A stretch of DNA of 64,000 bases from Chryseobacterium indologenes (GTDB taxonomy: Bacteria; Bacteroidota; Bacteroidia; Flavobacteriales; Weeksellaceae). The notes beneath the pieces were generated by a model that saw nothing but the letters and a program-made list of their open reading frames with translations, made no database searches and had not been told where the DNA came from. The stretch spans positions 3,472,001-3,536,000 of the forward strand of contig CP065590.1 of assembly GCA_016025055.1 (NCBI GenBank). The letters run 5' to 3'. The position numbers and the translations under genes are program-made. This document shows, one piece after another, positions 38,295 to 47,116 of this stretch; positions within the stretch are counted from its first letter, which is position 1, and every line of letters starts with the position of its first letter.

Positions 38295-38613
38295 ATTTCC
38301 ACGTCTTTTATCAGACTTTTTTTTTCGTCAAAATTTCAGCATCGATAAATATCTATAAGGTGTCCGACATGTATCGAGTGGTATTATAGGGGATCATATG
38401 CTCTAATGTCGTTACTTTGTATTATAAAATTTACCAAATGAGAAAAACGCAAAATTAAAAGTATATTTTACTTATTTGCAATCAGGTAAATCATTATGAC
38501 TATACAAATAATAAACTATAGTAATATACGACTACAAATGATGAAAAAAATAAATAAAAGCGTATAAAACACAAAAAGAAGTTAAAAAACAGGCCTTATA
38601 AGTCAAGTTCCTA
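38295..38613. other. AT-rich stretch without genes
   Basis: No gene is seen. The DNA is very AT-rich and ends in the hairpin at 38614-38646. Confidence 0.35.
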
Positions 38614-38646
38614 AAAAAGGAGGCGGGAGAGGCCTCCTTTTTTTAT
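38614..38646 (+). terminator. Hairpin terminator
   Basis: AAAGGAGGC and GCCTCCTTT form a 9-bp stem with a short loop and a T-tract, well past the response-regulator gene. It could end a long 3' untranslated region or a small RNA. Confidence 0.75.
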
Positions 38647-38713
38647 GTCTATATTTTTGCTCATCCAATTCTCTTTTTTATCAAATGATAAACAATATTG
38701 AAACATATCTCTT

Positions 38714-38721
38714 TAGCTTTG
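38714..38721 (+). promoter_or_regulatory. -7 box of the ACT-domain gene
   Basis: TAGCTTTG fits the consensus, 10 bases before the ATG at 38732, so the mRNA would have almost no leader. Confidence 0.45.
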
Positions 38722-38731
38722 CAACAAAAAA

Positions 38732-39129
38732 ATGGCTGGAGAAACAGATTTGGCGGTATTGCTTCAACATATGGAACCCGTATTGAATCCGGGAGAGTAT
38801 GTGTTCTGCAACATGGAGAACCTGGACAGAATTCCCGGTATGGATGAGATATTATTTTTCTTTCGGGAAAAGGAGGCGGTTACAGTTGTGTTGAAAAAGA
38901 AACTGCCGACCAACGGAATCTTCAATATAGCTATATTTCCTCATGGATAACTTTAAGTATTCATTCTTCGCTAGAAGCTGTAGGGCTAACAGCAGCTTTT
39001 GCCAACGCTCTGAAACATCAAAACATTAGTTGTAATGTTGTGGCAGCGTATTTCCATGATCATATTTTTGTTGCGAAAGCAGATGCTGAAAAGGCGATGG
39101 AGGCTTTACATAAGCTGAGCAAACCATAA
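38732..39129 (+). CDS. ACT domain (DUF2241-like) protein, frameshifted
   Basis: Read across one frameshift the protein has about 132 residues. It starts MAGETDLAVLLQHMEPVLNP and ends with YSYISSWITLSIHSSLEAVG and FVAKADAEKAMEAL, the two parts of a small ACT-like protein. The break is the A5 run at 38894-38898. Six A give VVLKKETADQRNLQYSYISS, so a one-base deletion is likely. ACT domains bind small ligands such as amino acids. The role is unknown, and the gene is alone. Confidence 0.8.
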
Positions 39130-39293
39130 TGTTATTCAACGTTGCTACAGAAAATTCAAATCATAAGATTGGAAATTGTATCCACTCGGCATTTAATTTT
39201 TTCAAAATAATTTTCAGCTTTCCTAATGTCTGATTAAATCCCGGATATGTCCTGTTTAACCTGTTTGTAGATGTTTTGCCTGTTGGCAGAGAC

Positions 39294-39301
39294 TATGTTT
39301 G
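39294..39301 (+). promoter_or_regulatory. -7 box of the alpha/beta hydrolase lipoprotein gene
   Basis: TATGTTTG fits the consensus, 25 bases before the ATG at 39327. TTTG elements lie upstream, but not at the ideal 19-base spacing. Confidence 0.45.
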
Positions 39302-39326
39302 CACTATCAATTAAAAATAAACAACA

Positions 39327-40274
39327 ATGAAAGCAATCAGAAAAATCTCCGTCGCAAGCATGTTATGTTTAACTCTTTTCACGGTAGTGACAATGTCCTG
39401 CAGGGAAGAAAATGAACCTCCCACGATTCAGGAGGTACAGGGTGACAGCCATCAAACCGCCAAAACCAGATATGTAGAGGTAAAGGGAAATGCATTTGCC
39501 TACCGTATTCTGGGGAAAGATCAGGGAATTCCTATCGTTTTATTACCGGGGCTGGGAGGATCCATGGACGACTGGGATCCTGCCGTAACAGACGGCCTGG
39601 CCAAAGAGTACAAAGTCATTTTGTTTGATAATAAAGGAGTCGCGGCTTCAAAGGGAGTTACCCCGAATACAATTCAGGGAATGGCAGATGATGCTATCGA
39701 TTTTATGAAAGCTCTGAATTTGGCTAAAGTAAATATCATGGGCTTTTCAATGGGGGGATTTGTGGCACAGAGAATTGTTTTAACTGAACCTTCGCTTATC
39801 AATAAGGTAATTTTAACGGGTACCGGCCCAAAAGGTGCTATAGGACTAGCCAATTTACCGAATATTATCGCCGGAACAGCAGGATTAAGTGCTGAAGAAT
39901 CGTTCCTGAAATTCGGATTCACAGAATCTGCGCAGAGTATTGCAGCCGGGAAAGCTTCTTTTGCAAGGGTTCAGCGTCGTATGATTGACAGGGATCTTCC
40001 TTTAAGTGATGCCACATCCAATTCTCAGTTTGCCGCTGTTTTAAATTGGGCACAACCTGACGCCAATGCACTGAATGAAATAAAAAACATCAAGCAACCT
40101 GTATTGATTGCTCACGGTGAAAATGACCTTCCCATATCGGTGCAAAATGCTAAAAATATGAATCAGAATTTAGAACATTCGGAGCTTGTGATATTTCCGG
40201 ATTCCGGACATGCTTCTTTCTTTCAGAACCATGAGGCGTTTGTAGCGAAAGTGAACACATTCTTAAGTAAATAA
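39327..40274 (+). CDS. Alpha/beta hydrolase lipoprotein
   Basis: The 315-residue protein has a lipoprotein signal peptide with a TMSC lipobox (Cys25) and an alpha/beta hydrolase domain. The oxyanion-hole region is LLPGLGG, the nucleophile elbow is GFSMGG, the acid is in HGENDLPI, and the base is His in PDSGHASFF. It is therefore a membrane-anchored esterase or lipase-like enzyme outside the cytoplasm. The substrate is unknown. It is a single gene with a terminator at 40300-40330. Confidence 0.9.
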   Translation: MKAIRKISVASMLCLTLFTVVTMSCREENEPPTIQEVQGDSHQTAKTRYVEVKGNAFAYRILGKDQGIPIVLLPGLGGSMDDWDPAVTDGLAKEYKVILFDNKGVAASKGVTPNTIQGMADDAIDFMKALNLAKVNIMGFSMGGFVAQRIVLTEPSLINKVILTGTGPKGAIGLANLPNIIAGTAGLSAEESFLKFGFTESAQSIAAGKASFARVQRRMIDRDLPLSDATSNSQFAAVLNWAQPDANALNEIKNIKQPVLIAHGENDLPISVQNAKNMNQNLEHSELVIFPDSGHASFFQNHEAFVAKVNTFLSK

Positions 40275-40299
40275 TCGATTACAAATTATAATTACATAC

Positions 40300-40330
40300 A
40301 AACAGCCCTCCACTAGGATAGGCTGTTTTA
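40300..40330 (+). terminator. Terminator after the hydrolase gene
   Basis: AAACAGCC and GGCTGTTT form an 8-bp stem with a 13-base loop and a short T-tract. Confidence 0.7.
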
Positions 40331-40469
40331 TGGTTTTAAGCCCCTTATTATGATTGAGCAGAGGACTTTTCTTCCTATTTTCGAAGGTAGGTATTCTAGT
40401 TCAGCTCAATAAACAAATCTTCGCAGGACCTTGCTTATTCACTTTCTCCTGTCATCTTTCAAGTATTTC

Positions 40470-40811
40470 TTATTTATCCTCACAAAGTTGCAGCCCCTCA
40501 GTTATAAAATCAGTATAGTAAAGTTTCAGCCCGGCATGTTCAGGATCATCAAGCCATATTTCTTCAATTTTACTGATCGATGGGTCATTTTGTGAAATAC
40601 CTTTTGCTGTGCCATTTAATGCATAGGTTTTTCCATTATTGGCTTTGCAGTAAACTCCTTTGTAGCCTGTGCAATACACTTCAATTTCATCAACTGCAAA
40701 CGGCCAGATACCCATGTAGTCTTGTTTTTTAAATGTTAGGCTGTTTTTATGAGTGTTACCACTGCAAGATATCATTAAAAGAATGATTGATAGGCTGTGT
40801 AATATTTTCAT
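40470..40811 (-). CDS. Small DUF2511-like (YebY-like) lipoprotein
   Basis: The 113-residue protein has a lipoprotein signal (LLMISC, Cys16) and a body that resembles YebY/DUF2511: WPFAVDEIEVYCTGYKGVYC, then GKTYALNGTAKG and IEEIWLDDPEHAG. The function is unknown. A perfect -7 box TACATTTG on the minus strand (40830-40837) lies just before the ATG. Confidence 0.75.
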   Translation of the reverse strand: MKILHSLSIILLMISCSGNTHKNSLTFKKQDYMGIWPFAVDEIEVYCTGYKGVYCKANNGKTYALNGTAKGISQNDPSISKIEEIWLDDPEHAGLKLYYTDFITEGLQLCEDK

Positions 40812-40829
40812 AGATTAGATTTCCTTTCG

Positions 40830-40837
40830 CAAATGTA
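40830..40837 (-). promoter_or_regulatory. -7 box of the DUF2511-like gene
   Basis: On the minus strand TACATTTG fits the consensus, 18 bases before the ATG at 40811. Confidence 0.5.
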
Positions 40838-41021
40838 CTATTGATGATTTTATAGGTATTATGGGTTTCCGTAAAGAGCAATTATTGTATGTACTTCAAA
40901 AACATTTCATCGTTTCCGTGTTTCTACTCAATTCACCATTTGGTTATTTATACGCTAGAATTTCTTTTGGTTTCTTCGTTACTTTGGGGTATTCAAGGAT
41001 TGAAAACTAAAACCCGATATC

Positions 41022-41972
41022 ATGAAAACAATCACCATTACCTTGCCTGTATCTCCGGATTATCACAATAAATCTGCAGAGCTGCAAAAAACAGAGTATA
41101 CCTTAACTTTTGACCTTCAAAACGGAACACATCGTGTGGAAACCACTCCTGTACCGGTCGGAAAACTAATATATCTTGAGAATACCAACCTCATGGCACA
41201 GCTTTCTTTTACCTATACGTATGAAGAAGAAAATAATGTGATTACGATCAGCGGCCCGGACTACACCGCAGAAGATGCTGTGTGCCTCACCACTTTTCCC
41301 GAAGGTACTGCAGAATATGCTTACCAGAGAGGGTCAGAAATCAAAATCAGTACTGAAAAAGCACTGTATAATCCCAACTGGAACTACAATACGCCAATGA
41401 CGCCCCAATTAGAGCAGCTTTTTACAAATACTGTGAAGGATGCAAGCCAGGTTTTGATCGATGCTTTTGTAAAGGAAGATCTGACTGTTCAGGTGAAGAC
41501 ACAACCGCCTGTTCTGACTTCCGAGGAACACGAAGACCTTAAAATCGTGTATCAAAATGGTGTATTTGCCGGTTTTTACAACCCACAGGAGCAGTACGGT
41601 GATGAGTTTGTTGTAAAATCTATTTATTCCGTATGGGGTGGGGAAGTAACGTTCAGTAAAAATGAAAATTTTGCCAATGTCATCGGAAGTACCAATGATC
41701 CCAAGATTGCCAGTAAATCCTGGCTTCAGCTCTGGGCAGACCAGTACGGCTATCCTTCCTGCTGCACTTCCTTAAATTACAGTCCCGTTACCTGTACCAG
41801 CAGTCTCGTTGGTGGCCATGTTATTCTTGGTAGGAAAGCGCAGAAAGTGGCGACAGGTTCCAACAGTGTATACATTATGCCGATTTGCAAAGCTCATAAT
41901 AACAATGATAATGTATATATGGCGGCAATTATTTACCAGAAAGGAGTCTGGTTAAAAAATTATATGAATTAA
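41022..41972 (+). CDS. Hypothetical protein with GHV/PxCxxHN motif
   Basis: The 316-residue protein has no signal peptide. The N-terminal 230 residues are beta-rich and acidic with no recognised domain. The C-terminal 90 residues carry CCTSLNY, a Cys-x4 segment, GGHVILGRKAQKV and YIMPICKAHNNNDNVYM. This Cys/His set resembles a zinc-binding or HNH-like treble-clef knuckle seen in other bacterial proteins of unknown function. A nuclease or effector role is possible but not shown. A smaller unknown gene follows after 35 bases, probably in the same operon. Confidence 0.7.
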   Translation: MKTITITLPVSPDYHNKSAELQKTEYTLTFDLQNGTHRVETTPVPVGKLIYLENTNLMAQLSFTYTYEEENNVITISGPDYTAEDAVCLTTFPEGTAEYAYQRGSEIKISTEKALYNPNWNYNTPMTPQLEQLFTNTVKDASQVLIDAFVKEDLTVQVKTQPPVLTSEEHEDLKIVYQNGVFAGFYNPQEQYGDEFVVKSIYSVWGGEVTFSKNENFANVIGSTNDPKIASKSWLQLWADQYGYPSCCTSLNYSPVTCTSSLVGGHVILGRKAQKVATGSNSVYIMPICKAHNNNDNVYMAAIIYQKGVWLKNYMN

Positions 41973-42007
41973 CTACTTATTTCAGAAACAACCAAAAACA
42001 TCAAAAT

Positions 42008-42343
42008 ATGGTACATTTAACTTTGCAGTCCGTCGAACAATGTATTACGGCTGCGTACAACAAATTCCTGACAGGACAGGGTGGAAACATTACCTGTGCA
42101 ACTACAGATAATGGAAACGTAGTCATTCAGACCGTCATCAGAGGCGATCAGTTTGATTGTGGTTTTGCCGGTTATGATATGAATAGAAATGATAAAGCGG
42201 GCCTTAGGAACTGGTGCACCACGCATCCGGGAGGAGGCTGGGTTTTCGGATTCAGAGATACAGATCCTGCCCATCCGGATAATGTGAATGTTATTCTGAG
42301 AACTCCGGCTCTTTTTTTCAATTTTCACGTTTATCTTTATTAA
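42008..42343 (+). CDS. Hypothetical 111-aa protein
   Basis: The protein starts MVHLTLQSVEQCITAAYNKF, then has beta-rich sequence with Cys and Gly (GFAGYDMNRNDKAGL, HPGGGWVFGFRDTD), and ends in a hydrophobic aromatic tail (FFNFHVYLY). There is no signal peptide. Its position 35 bases after the larger unknown gene suggests that the two work together. I do not recognise the family. Confidence 0.65.
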   Translation: MVHLTLQSVEQCITAAYNKFLTGQGGNITCATTDNGNVVIQTVIRGDQFDCGFAGYDMNRNDKAGLRNWCTTHPGGGWVFGFRDTDPAHPDNVNVILRTPALFFNFHVYLY

Positions 42344-42376
42344 AAAGATCGGCGTAAGTTTTTTTTAATAAATATC

Positions 42377-42772
42377 TTACTTAAATTTTTGAATCGCTTC
42401 AACACTTACAGGTGTGAAAAAATTAATCAGATTACCATCAGGATCACGGAACAGCAATGACCGGTTTCCCCAGGGCATTGTAGTCGGTTCCTGAACAACA
42501 TGGTCGGTAAGGCCTTTAATTTTCTCGTATTCCCTATCAACATCGGCCACCAGAAACTCTATAATTGTGCTTTGATATCCCTCAGATCCGGTAATATTTT
42601 CGCCAAACATTTTCATCGTACGTGTACTTCCGATGGCAATGGTAATAGTGCTGGTTGAGAGTTCTGCAAAATCTTCTGTGTACCATTGAGGAGTTACACC
42701 AATTGCCTTTTCATAAAACTGGACGCACTGTTTGATGTCTTTGCTGATAATTCTTAGAGAAGTAAGTTTCAT
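42377..42772 (-). CDS. VOC family (glyoxalase-like) protein
   Basis: The 131-residue protein shows the VOC fold: ISKDIKQCVQFYEKAIGVTPQW, a central strand set, VADVDREYEKIKGLTDHVVQEPTTMPWGNRSLLFRDPDGNLINFF. The glutamate metal-ligand position at the end of the fold is not clear. Members include dioxygenases, isomerases and resistance proteins, and the substrate is unknown. It is divergent from the Crp/Fnr gene and may be its target. Confidence 0.88.
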   Translation of the reverse strand: MKLTSLRIISKDIKQCVQFYEKAIGVTPQWYTEDFAELSTSTITIAIGSTRTMKMFGENITGSEGYQSTIIEFLVADVDREYEKIKGLTDHVVQEPTTMPWGNRSLLFRDPDGNLINFFTPVSVEAIQKFK

Positions 42773-42825
42773 ATTGTTAAAATTTTATTGTTGAATAATT
42801 TTAGACAAAGGTAACAGGGAGTAGC

Positions 42826-42839
42826 GACAGCAGTATGTC
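42826..42839. promoter_or_regulatory. Possible Crp/Fnr operator
   Basis: GACA-N6-TGTC is a perfect inverted repeat with the spacing of Crp/Fnr sites, located between the divergent VOC and Crp/Fnr genes. Confidence 0.3.
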
Positions 42840-42887
42840 AGTAGGGTTTAACAATTTAGTCTGTGACTTTTTTGCGGAATATTCTTG

Positions 42888-42895
42888 TAAATTTG
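42888..42895 (+). promoter_or_regulatory. -7 box of the Crp/Fnr gene
   Basis: TAAATTTG fits the consensus, 27 bases before the ATG at 42923. It lies inside the longest open frame, which supports the later start. Confidence 0.5.
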
Positions 42896-42922
42896 TCCGT
42901 AACGATAATCGCTCCAACTTGT

Positions 42923-43507
42923 ATGAAAGAAAATGCTTTACTCAAGAATATTTCCAGATATATTACCTTAACAGAGGAAGAGGTTGAAATTTTTAAAAGT
43001 TTCTGGACGGAAAAAACATTGGAGAAAGGAGAGTACCTTTTAAGGAACGGGAATGTCTGCCGCTATGATAATTATGTGGTTTCAGGTTTATTAAAGGCAT
43101 TTTACATCAATGCTGAAAACGGGAACGAAGAAATTCTTTATTTCTCAATAGATGACTGGTGGGCCAGTGATATCGATAGTTTTTCTAAACAGAGAGTTTC
43201 TGTTTATAATATTCAAGCTCTTGAGAAAACAACTGTATTGCAAATTAGCTATCATTCATTTCAAAAGCTTTTGCTTAGAATTCCGCGATTGGAACGCTAT
43301 TTTCGCCTTATTCTCGAAGGTTATCTCGGAGTACTGCAGAAAAGGATCATTTACAACAATATCTATGATGCGGAATACAGGTATTTTGATTTTCTGAAAA
43401 AATATCCGGATATCGCTGCCAGAGTTCCTCAATATCTGATCGCTTCCTACCTTGGAGTGTCCGCCGAGTTGATCAGCAGATTGAGAAAAAAAAATAAATC
43501 CTCTTGA
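42923..43507 (+). CDS. Crp/Fnr family transcriptional regulator
   Basis: The protein of about 194 residues has a cyclic-nucleotide-binding-like beta-roll (LEKGEYLLRNGNVCRYDNYVVSGLLKAFY) and a C-terminal winged helix-turn-helix (RVPQYLIASYLGVSAELISRLRKK). It lacks the Fnr Fe-S cysteine cluster. The chosen ATG gives MKENALLKNISRY, the usual start in this Bacteroidota group. The upstream in-frame extension overlaps the promoter box. It is divergent from a VOC gene and followed by an azoreductase-like gene, so a redox or detoxification role is plausible. Confidence 0.9.
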   Translation: MKENALLKNISRYITLTEEEVEIFKSFWTEKTLEKGEYLLRNGNVCRYDNYVVSGLLKAFYINAENGNEEILYFSIDDWWASDIDSFSKQRVSVYNIQALEKTTVLQISYHSFQKLLLRIPRLERYFRLILEGYLGVLQKRIIYNNIYDAEYRYFDFLKKYPDIAARVPQYLIASYLGVSAELISRLRKKNKSS

Positions 43508-43569
43508 ACTAGATCAATTTTTTAGCCTTAAATAATCAGGAATTTTGCTTCATCATAATAACGAAGCAT

Positions 43570-44196
43570 ATGAAAAAAGTATTGATCATCAACGCAAGTG
43601 TCAGAAATGAGAGATCTTACAGCCGAAAGTTGTCACAGCTTTTTGTAGAGAACCGGAAATCAAAACATCCAACAGATGTATTTACCTATCGCGAAGTAGG
43701 AACTCAGCCCATTCCCGGTATTGATGAATCCTGGATCGCCGGCGCTTTCATTAAACCGGCAGACAGAACTGAAGCCAGTCGCAAAGCATTGAAATTAAGT
43801 GATGAACTTGTTGCCGAGCTGCACGAACATGACATCTATGTAATTGCAACACCCATGTATAACTGGTCTCTTCCCAGCGGATTAAAGGCATATATTGATC
43901 AGATAATGAGGTTTAATAAAACCTGGAAATTCAGGTCGGGAGTTCCCGATGGCGACTATGTCGGTCTGCTCGAAAATAAAAAACTTTTTGTATTATCAAG
44001 CAGGGGAGATACAGGCTATGGAGAAGGAGAGAAAAATGAACACATGAATTTTCAGACCACTTATCTGAAATTTATTTTTGGGATCATGGGAGTAAAGGAT
44101 ATCAGTTTGTTTTCTCTGGATAATGAAGAATTTGGAGGCGAAATATTTGAAAGATCCAAGAAAGAAATCTTTGACAGAATGAGGTTAATAGAATAA
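43570..44196 (+). CDS. FMN-dependent NADH-azoreductase family protein
   Basis: The 208-residue protein has the flavodoxin-like fold of AzoR/NQO-type enzymes: INASVRNERSYSRKLSQLF as the FMN phosphate loop, and the family hallmark PMYNWSLPSGLKAYIDQIMRFNKTW. It probably reduces quinones or azo compounds with NAD(P)H. It follows the Crp/Fnr gene on the same strand with a 62-base gap, so joint regulation is likely. It is convergent with the kinase gene to the right. Confidence 0.9.
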   Translation: MKKVLIINASVRNERSYSRKLSQLFVENRKSKHPTDVFTYREVGTQPIPGIDESWIAGAFIKPADRTEASRKALKLSDELVAELHEHDIYVIATPMYNWSLPSGLKAYIDQIMRFNKTWKFRSGVPDGDYVGLLENKKLFVLSSRGDTGYGEGEKNEHMNFQTTYLKFIFGIMGVKDISLFSLDNEEFGGEIFERSKKEIFDRMRLIE

Positions 44197-44229
44197 AACG
44201 GAGACTTAAAATTGCAGCTGATTATTGAG

Positions 44230-45549
44230 TTATTCTAAAAACCATAACTCAAAGTTGCTTCCCTTTTCCCGGGCCTGATAATTGAGATAGCCGCCATGAG
44301 CTTCCATGATACTTTTCGTTAGTGTCAATCCTATTCCGGAGCCATTGGCCCTTGTCGTGAAAAAAGGAAGGAAAATTTTGTCTTTAATTTCGGAAGTGAT
44401 ACCGCTACCACTATCAATGATACTGATAATAATCCTTTTGTTATGCGATCTTACTATTGTTTTGATCACTTTATCCTCCGTTTCAGAGACGGCATATATG
44501 GCATTCAGATAAAGATTAATAAGGCTGCGTTCTATCATTTTCTCATCCGCAGATACCCTGAAATCGTCTATTTCTGTACTGACAAATATTTTTTGTTTTT
44601 CAAATTCAGGTTTTAAAAAAATAATTGCAGATTCAATCACCTTTTTCAGTGAGACGGAAGCCAGTACAGGTTTGGGTAATTCGGCGACCTGTCGGTAATC
44701 ATCCACAAAGCTCAGGAGCTGTTTTGATTTGGAATTAATGATCATCAGGCTTTCTTTCATTTCTTCCTGATCATCTTTGCTTACCGTTTCCTGGTTGCTG
44801 ATGTATTCAAGGTTTTGAATCAGGCTGTTGACCGGAGTAAGTGTATTGAGAAGCTCGTGAGAAATCACCTTCATCAGGTTATGCCATGCGAGTTTCTCTT
44901 TTTGTTCAATGATTTTCTGCACAGATTCCAATGTGATGATATAAAAACGATGCTGAGGGTTTTTCACCTGTTTGGTTCGTAATGAAAAAGACTGCTTGGA
45001 ATTGCCCTGAACAGAAATATCGAAAAATTCCTGTGAACTGTTGTAACCGGTATTCTCAATAATATTATAAAACTCAGGTACTTTCGATGCATACAGGTCC
45101 CATTTGTTGTATTTGGGGATTCGTAAGCTGTTAAGAAAAGCTTCATTTACGTAGAACACTTCCCAGTTTTCATTTTCGTCCGAAAGGATCATGAGCCCTG
45201 TTTCCATATGGTCTAGGATGCTTTCGTAGAGAAGCTTATACGAAGATAAAGACAGCTGTTCATCCTTACATTGATAATAAAGCTCGATGCTGCTATTCAG
45301 AAGAGTTTTTCCTTCTTCTTTTCCAGGAAATAATGAAAAATCTTTTCTCCGGATAGAAGAGATTACTTTTTCTGTTTTAGAAGCCTGGGCATGTACTGAC
45401 GAGTACATCAAAGCAATAAAAGCGATAGCCAGCCCGCTGAACACAAAGGCATTGAACCATTTCCCTTCTGAATAAAAATGATAAGCAGTTATTCCACTCA
45501 CCATGGCAAGCAGATTGTACAGCAGCCACCTATATTTTCTGTTTTTCAT
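44230..45549 (-). CDS. Sensor histidine kinase of the efflux locus
   Basis: The 439-residue protein has two N-terminal membrane segments (about 8-25 and 33-52), a PAS-like region (about 105-215), and a HisKA domain with the phosphoacceptor His231 in VISHELLNTLTP. The ATPase domain has the N-box LINLYLNAIYAV and the G-boxes DSGSGIT and GSGIGLT. It has almost no extracytoplasmic loop, so it probably senses the membrane or the cytoplasm. It lies 46 bases downstream of the sigma-54-type response regulator and is its partner, next to the divergent HlyD-ABC-TolC operon. Confidence 0.92.
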   Translation of the reverse strand: MKNRKYRWLLYNLLAMVSGITAYHFYSEGKWFNAFVFSGLAIAFIALMYSSVHAQASKTEKVISSIRRKDFSLFPGKEEGKTLLNSSIELYYQCKDEQLSLSSYKLLYESILDHMETGLMILSDENENWEVFYVNEAFLNSLRIPKYNKWDLYASKVPEFYNIIENTGYNSSQEFFDISVQGNSKQSFSLRTKQVKNPQHRFYIITLESVQKIIEQKEKLAWHNLMKVISHELLNTLTPVNSLIQNLEYISNQETVSKDDQEEMKESLMIINSKSKQLLSFVDDYRQVAELPKPVLASVSLKKVIESAIIFLKPEFEKQKIFVSTEIDDFRVSADEKMIERSLINLYLNAIYAVSETEDKVIKTIVRSHNKRIIISIIDSGSGITSEIKDKIFLPFFTTRANGSGIGLTLTKSIMEAHGGYLNYQAREKGSNFELWFLE

Positions 45550-45595
45550 GAGTCTTTTTTAGTATTGATAATGCTCCGCACAGCTTAGGCTCCAT

Positions 45596-46941
45596 TTATA
45601 AACCAAATTTTTCCATTCTGCGATACAGTGCTGCCCGTGAAAGCCCCAGATCTTCTGCCGCTAAAGAAATATTTCCCGTATGTTTTTTTAAGGCCTTTCT
45701 GATCAGTACTTCTTCCATTTCTTCAATATTAAGATTGAAGACCGTATTTTCCATTTCTTCCAGTTGAGGTATAAGCAGCTGAAGCTTGCTGTCACCGGAC
45801 AGAATAATGCTTCTTTCCAGGCAGTGATCAAGCTCCCGGATGTTTCCGGGCCATGGGAAGTGGGTAAGGCTGGCGACTGATTCATCGGTAAGTTGCAGAT
45901 CTGGCTTATGATACTTGTGTTTGTATCTGTCCAGAAAGTATTGTGCCAGCAATCCGATATCTTCCTGCCTTTCCCTTAAGGCCGGTATCTGAATTTCCAC
46001 CGTATTGATCCTGTAATATAAATCCTGACGGAAACGGTTTTCAGCAACAGCTTTTTTAAGATTTTCATTGGTCGCAAAAATAAACCGGACATCCAGCATC
46101 CGTTCTTTTGACTCTCCCAGTCTTGAGAGCTTTCTGTTTTGAATCAGGCTCAATAATTTGGTCTGGAGCTGAAGAGGCAGGTTTCCGATTTCATCAAGAA
46201 AGACGGTTCCATTCTGGGCATTTTCAATTTTACCGGCATAATCCTGATACAGCGTCTGTGAAGGCCCCTTTTTTATATCCGAACAATTCAGATTCAAAAA
46301 GACTTTCCGAAATACTTCCGAGGTCAATATGTACAAAAGGCTGGTTTTTCCTTTCCGATTGTTCATGAATAGATTCTGCCAGTACATATTTTCCCGTACC
46401 ATTTTCTCCCAACAACAGGACATTGGCATCTGTAGGAGCTACCTTTTTAATTTGTTCAAGCACTTGCTGCATTCGTGGCGAATGGCTTTCCAGCTGGTAT
46501 TGTTTGCTTTTCTGGCTCACATTTTCCCACTGGTTGAGCTTTCTGTTTTTCCGGGAGATATCTACAGCCAGATTCACGGAAGCATACAATTTTTCATTAT
46601 TCCACGGCTTAAGGATAAAGTCTGAGGCTCCTGTCTTTAAGGCTTCCACTGCCAGTTCCACTTCGCCATAAGCCGTCATCAGAATAATGGGAAGTTGGGG
46701 CTCCAGTGTTTTGATTTCGTGCATCCAGTACAAGCCGTCCTGTCCGCTCTCAAACCCTTTTCTGAAGTTCATGTCCAAAACGACGGCGTCTACCTGATGT
46801 CTTGCCATGAATTGTAGTATTTCAGAAGGTTTGCTCAGGCAACTGACCTCCGTAAAGAACTTTTTCAGCCACACTCTTGCGGAGAACAAAATATCTTCAT
46901 CATCATCAACAATCAGGATATGGGCTTCTTTTTTTTCGCAT
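45596..46941 (-). CDS. NtrC-type sigma-54 response regulator, frameshifted
   Basis: Read across two frameshifts it has about 448 residues: a receiver (ILIVDDDEDILF, phosphoacceptor in VVLDMNF, Lys in ILKPWNNEK), a sigma-54-activating AAA+ domain (Walker A GENGTGK, GAFTDA loop contacting sigma-54, NGTVFLDEIGNLP as Walker B, FATNENL), and a FIS-type helix-turn-helix (GNISLAAEDLGLSRAALYRRM). One break is the T8 run at 46929-46936, where seven would join ATG 46941 to KKEAHILIVDDD. The other is one extra base near 46248-46254, just after GAFTDA. It should activate the sigma-54 promoter of the divergent efflux operon. Confidence 0.9.
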
Positions 46942-46961
46942 GCTAGTCTATTGAATGTATT

Positions 46962-46993
46962 AAAAGTGTCCGTTTTCGTACAAAAAGTGTCCG
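46962..46993 (+). promoter_or_regulatory. Upstream activating sequence, two 11-bp direct repeats
   Basis: AAAAGTGTCCG occurs at 46962-46972 and again at 46983-46993, a start-to-start spacing of 21 bases or two helical turns. It lies about 75-105 bases upstream of the -24/-12 promoter, the usual place for enhancer-binding proteins. The likely binder is the NtrC-type regulator. Confidence 0.6.
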
Positions 46994-47067
46994 ATAATGA
47001 ACAGTTACTTGCTTATTGATAAAAACATTATTCCAGATTTTCAAGGACTTACAGATTTATATTTTCC

Positions 47068-47083
47068 TGGCATCTGTCTTGTG
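47068..47083 (+). promoter_or_regulatory. Predicted sigma-54 (-24/-12) promoter
   Basis: TGGCATCTGTCTTGTG matches the sigma-54 consensus TGGCAC-N5-TTGCW in spacing and in the GG at -24 and TTG at -12; only the C after TTG is changed to T. It lies 34 bases before hlyD. Confidence 0.65.
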
Positions 47084-47116
47084 TAATCTATTGTAACAAA
47101 ATGAGTTATCTTTAAT

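Noticed and set aside
40889..41071. 60-codon ORF before the GHV-motif protein
   Set aside because: It overlaps the start of the better gene at 41022 in another frame and has no recognisable feature.
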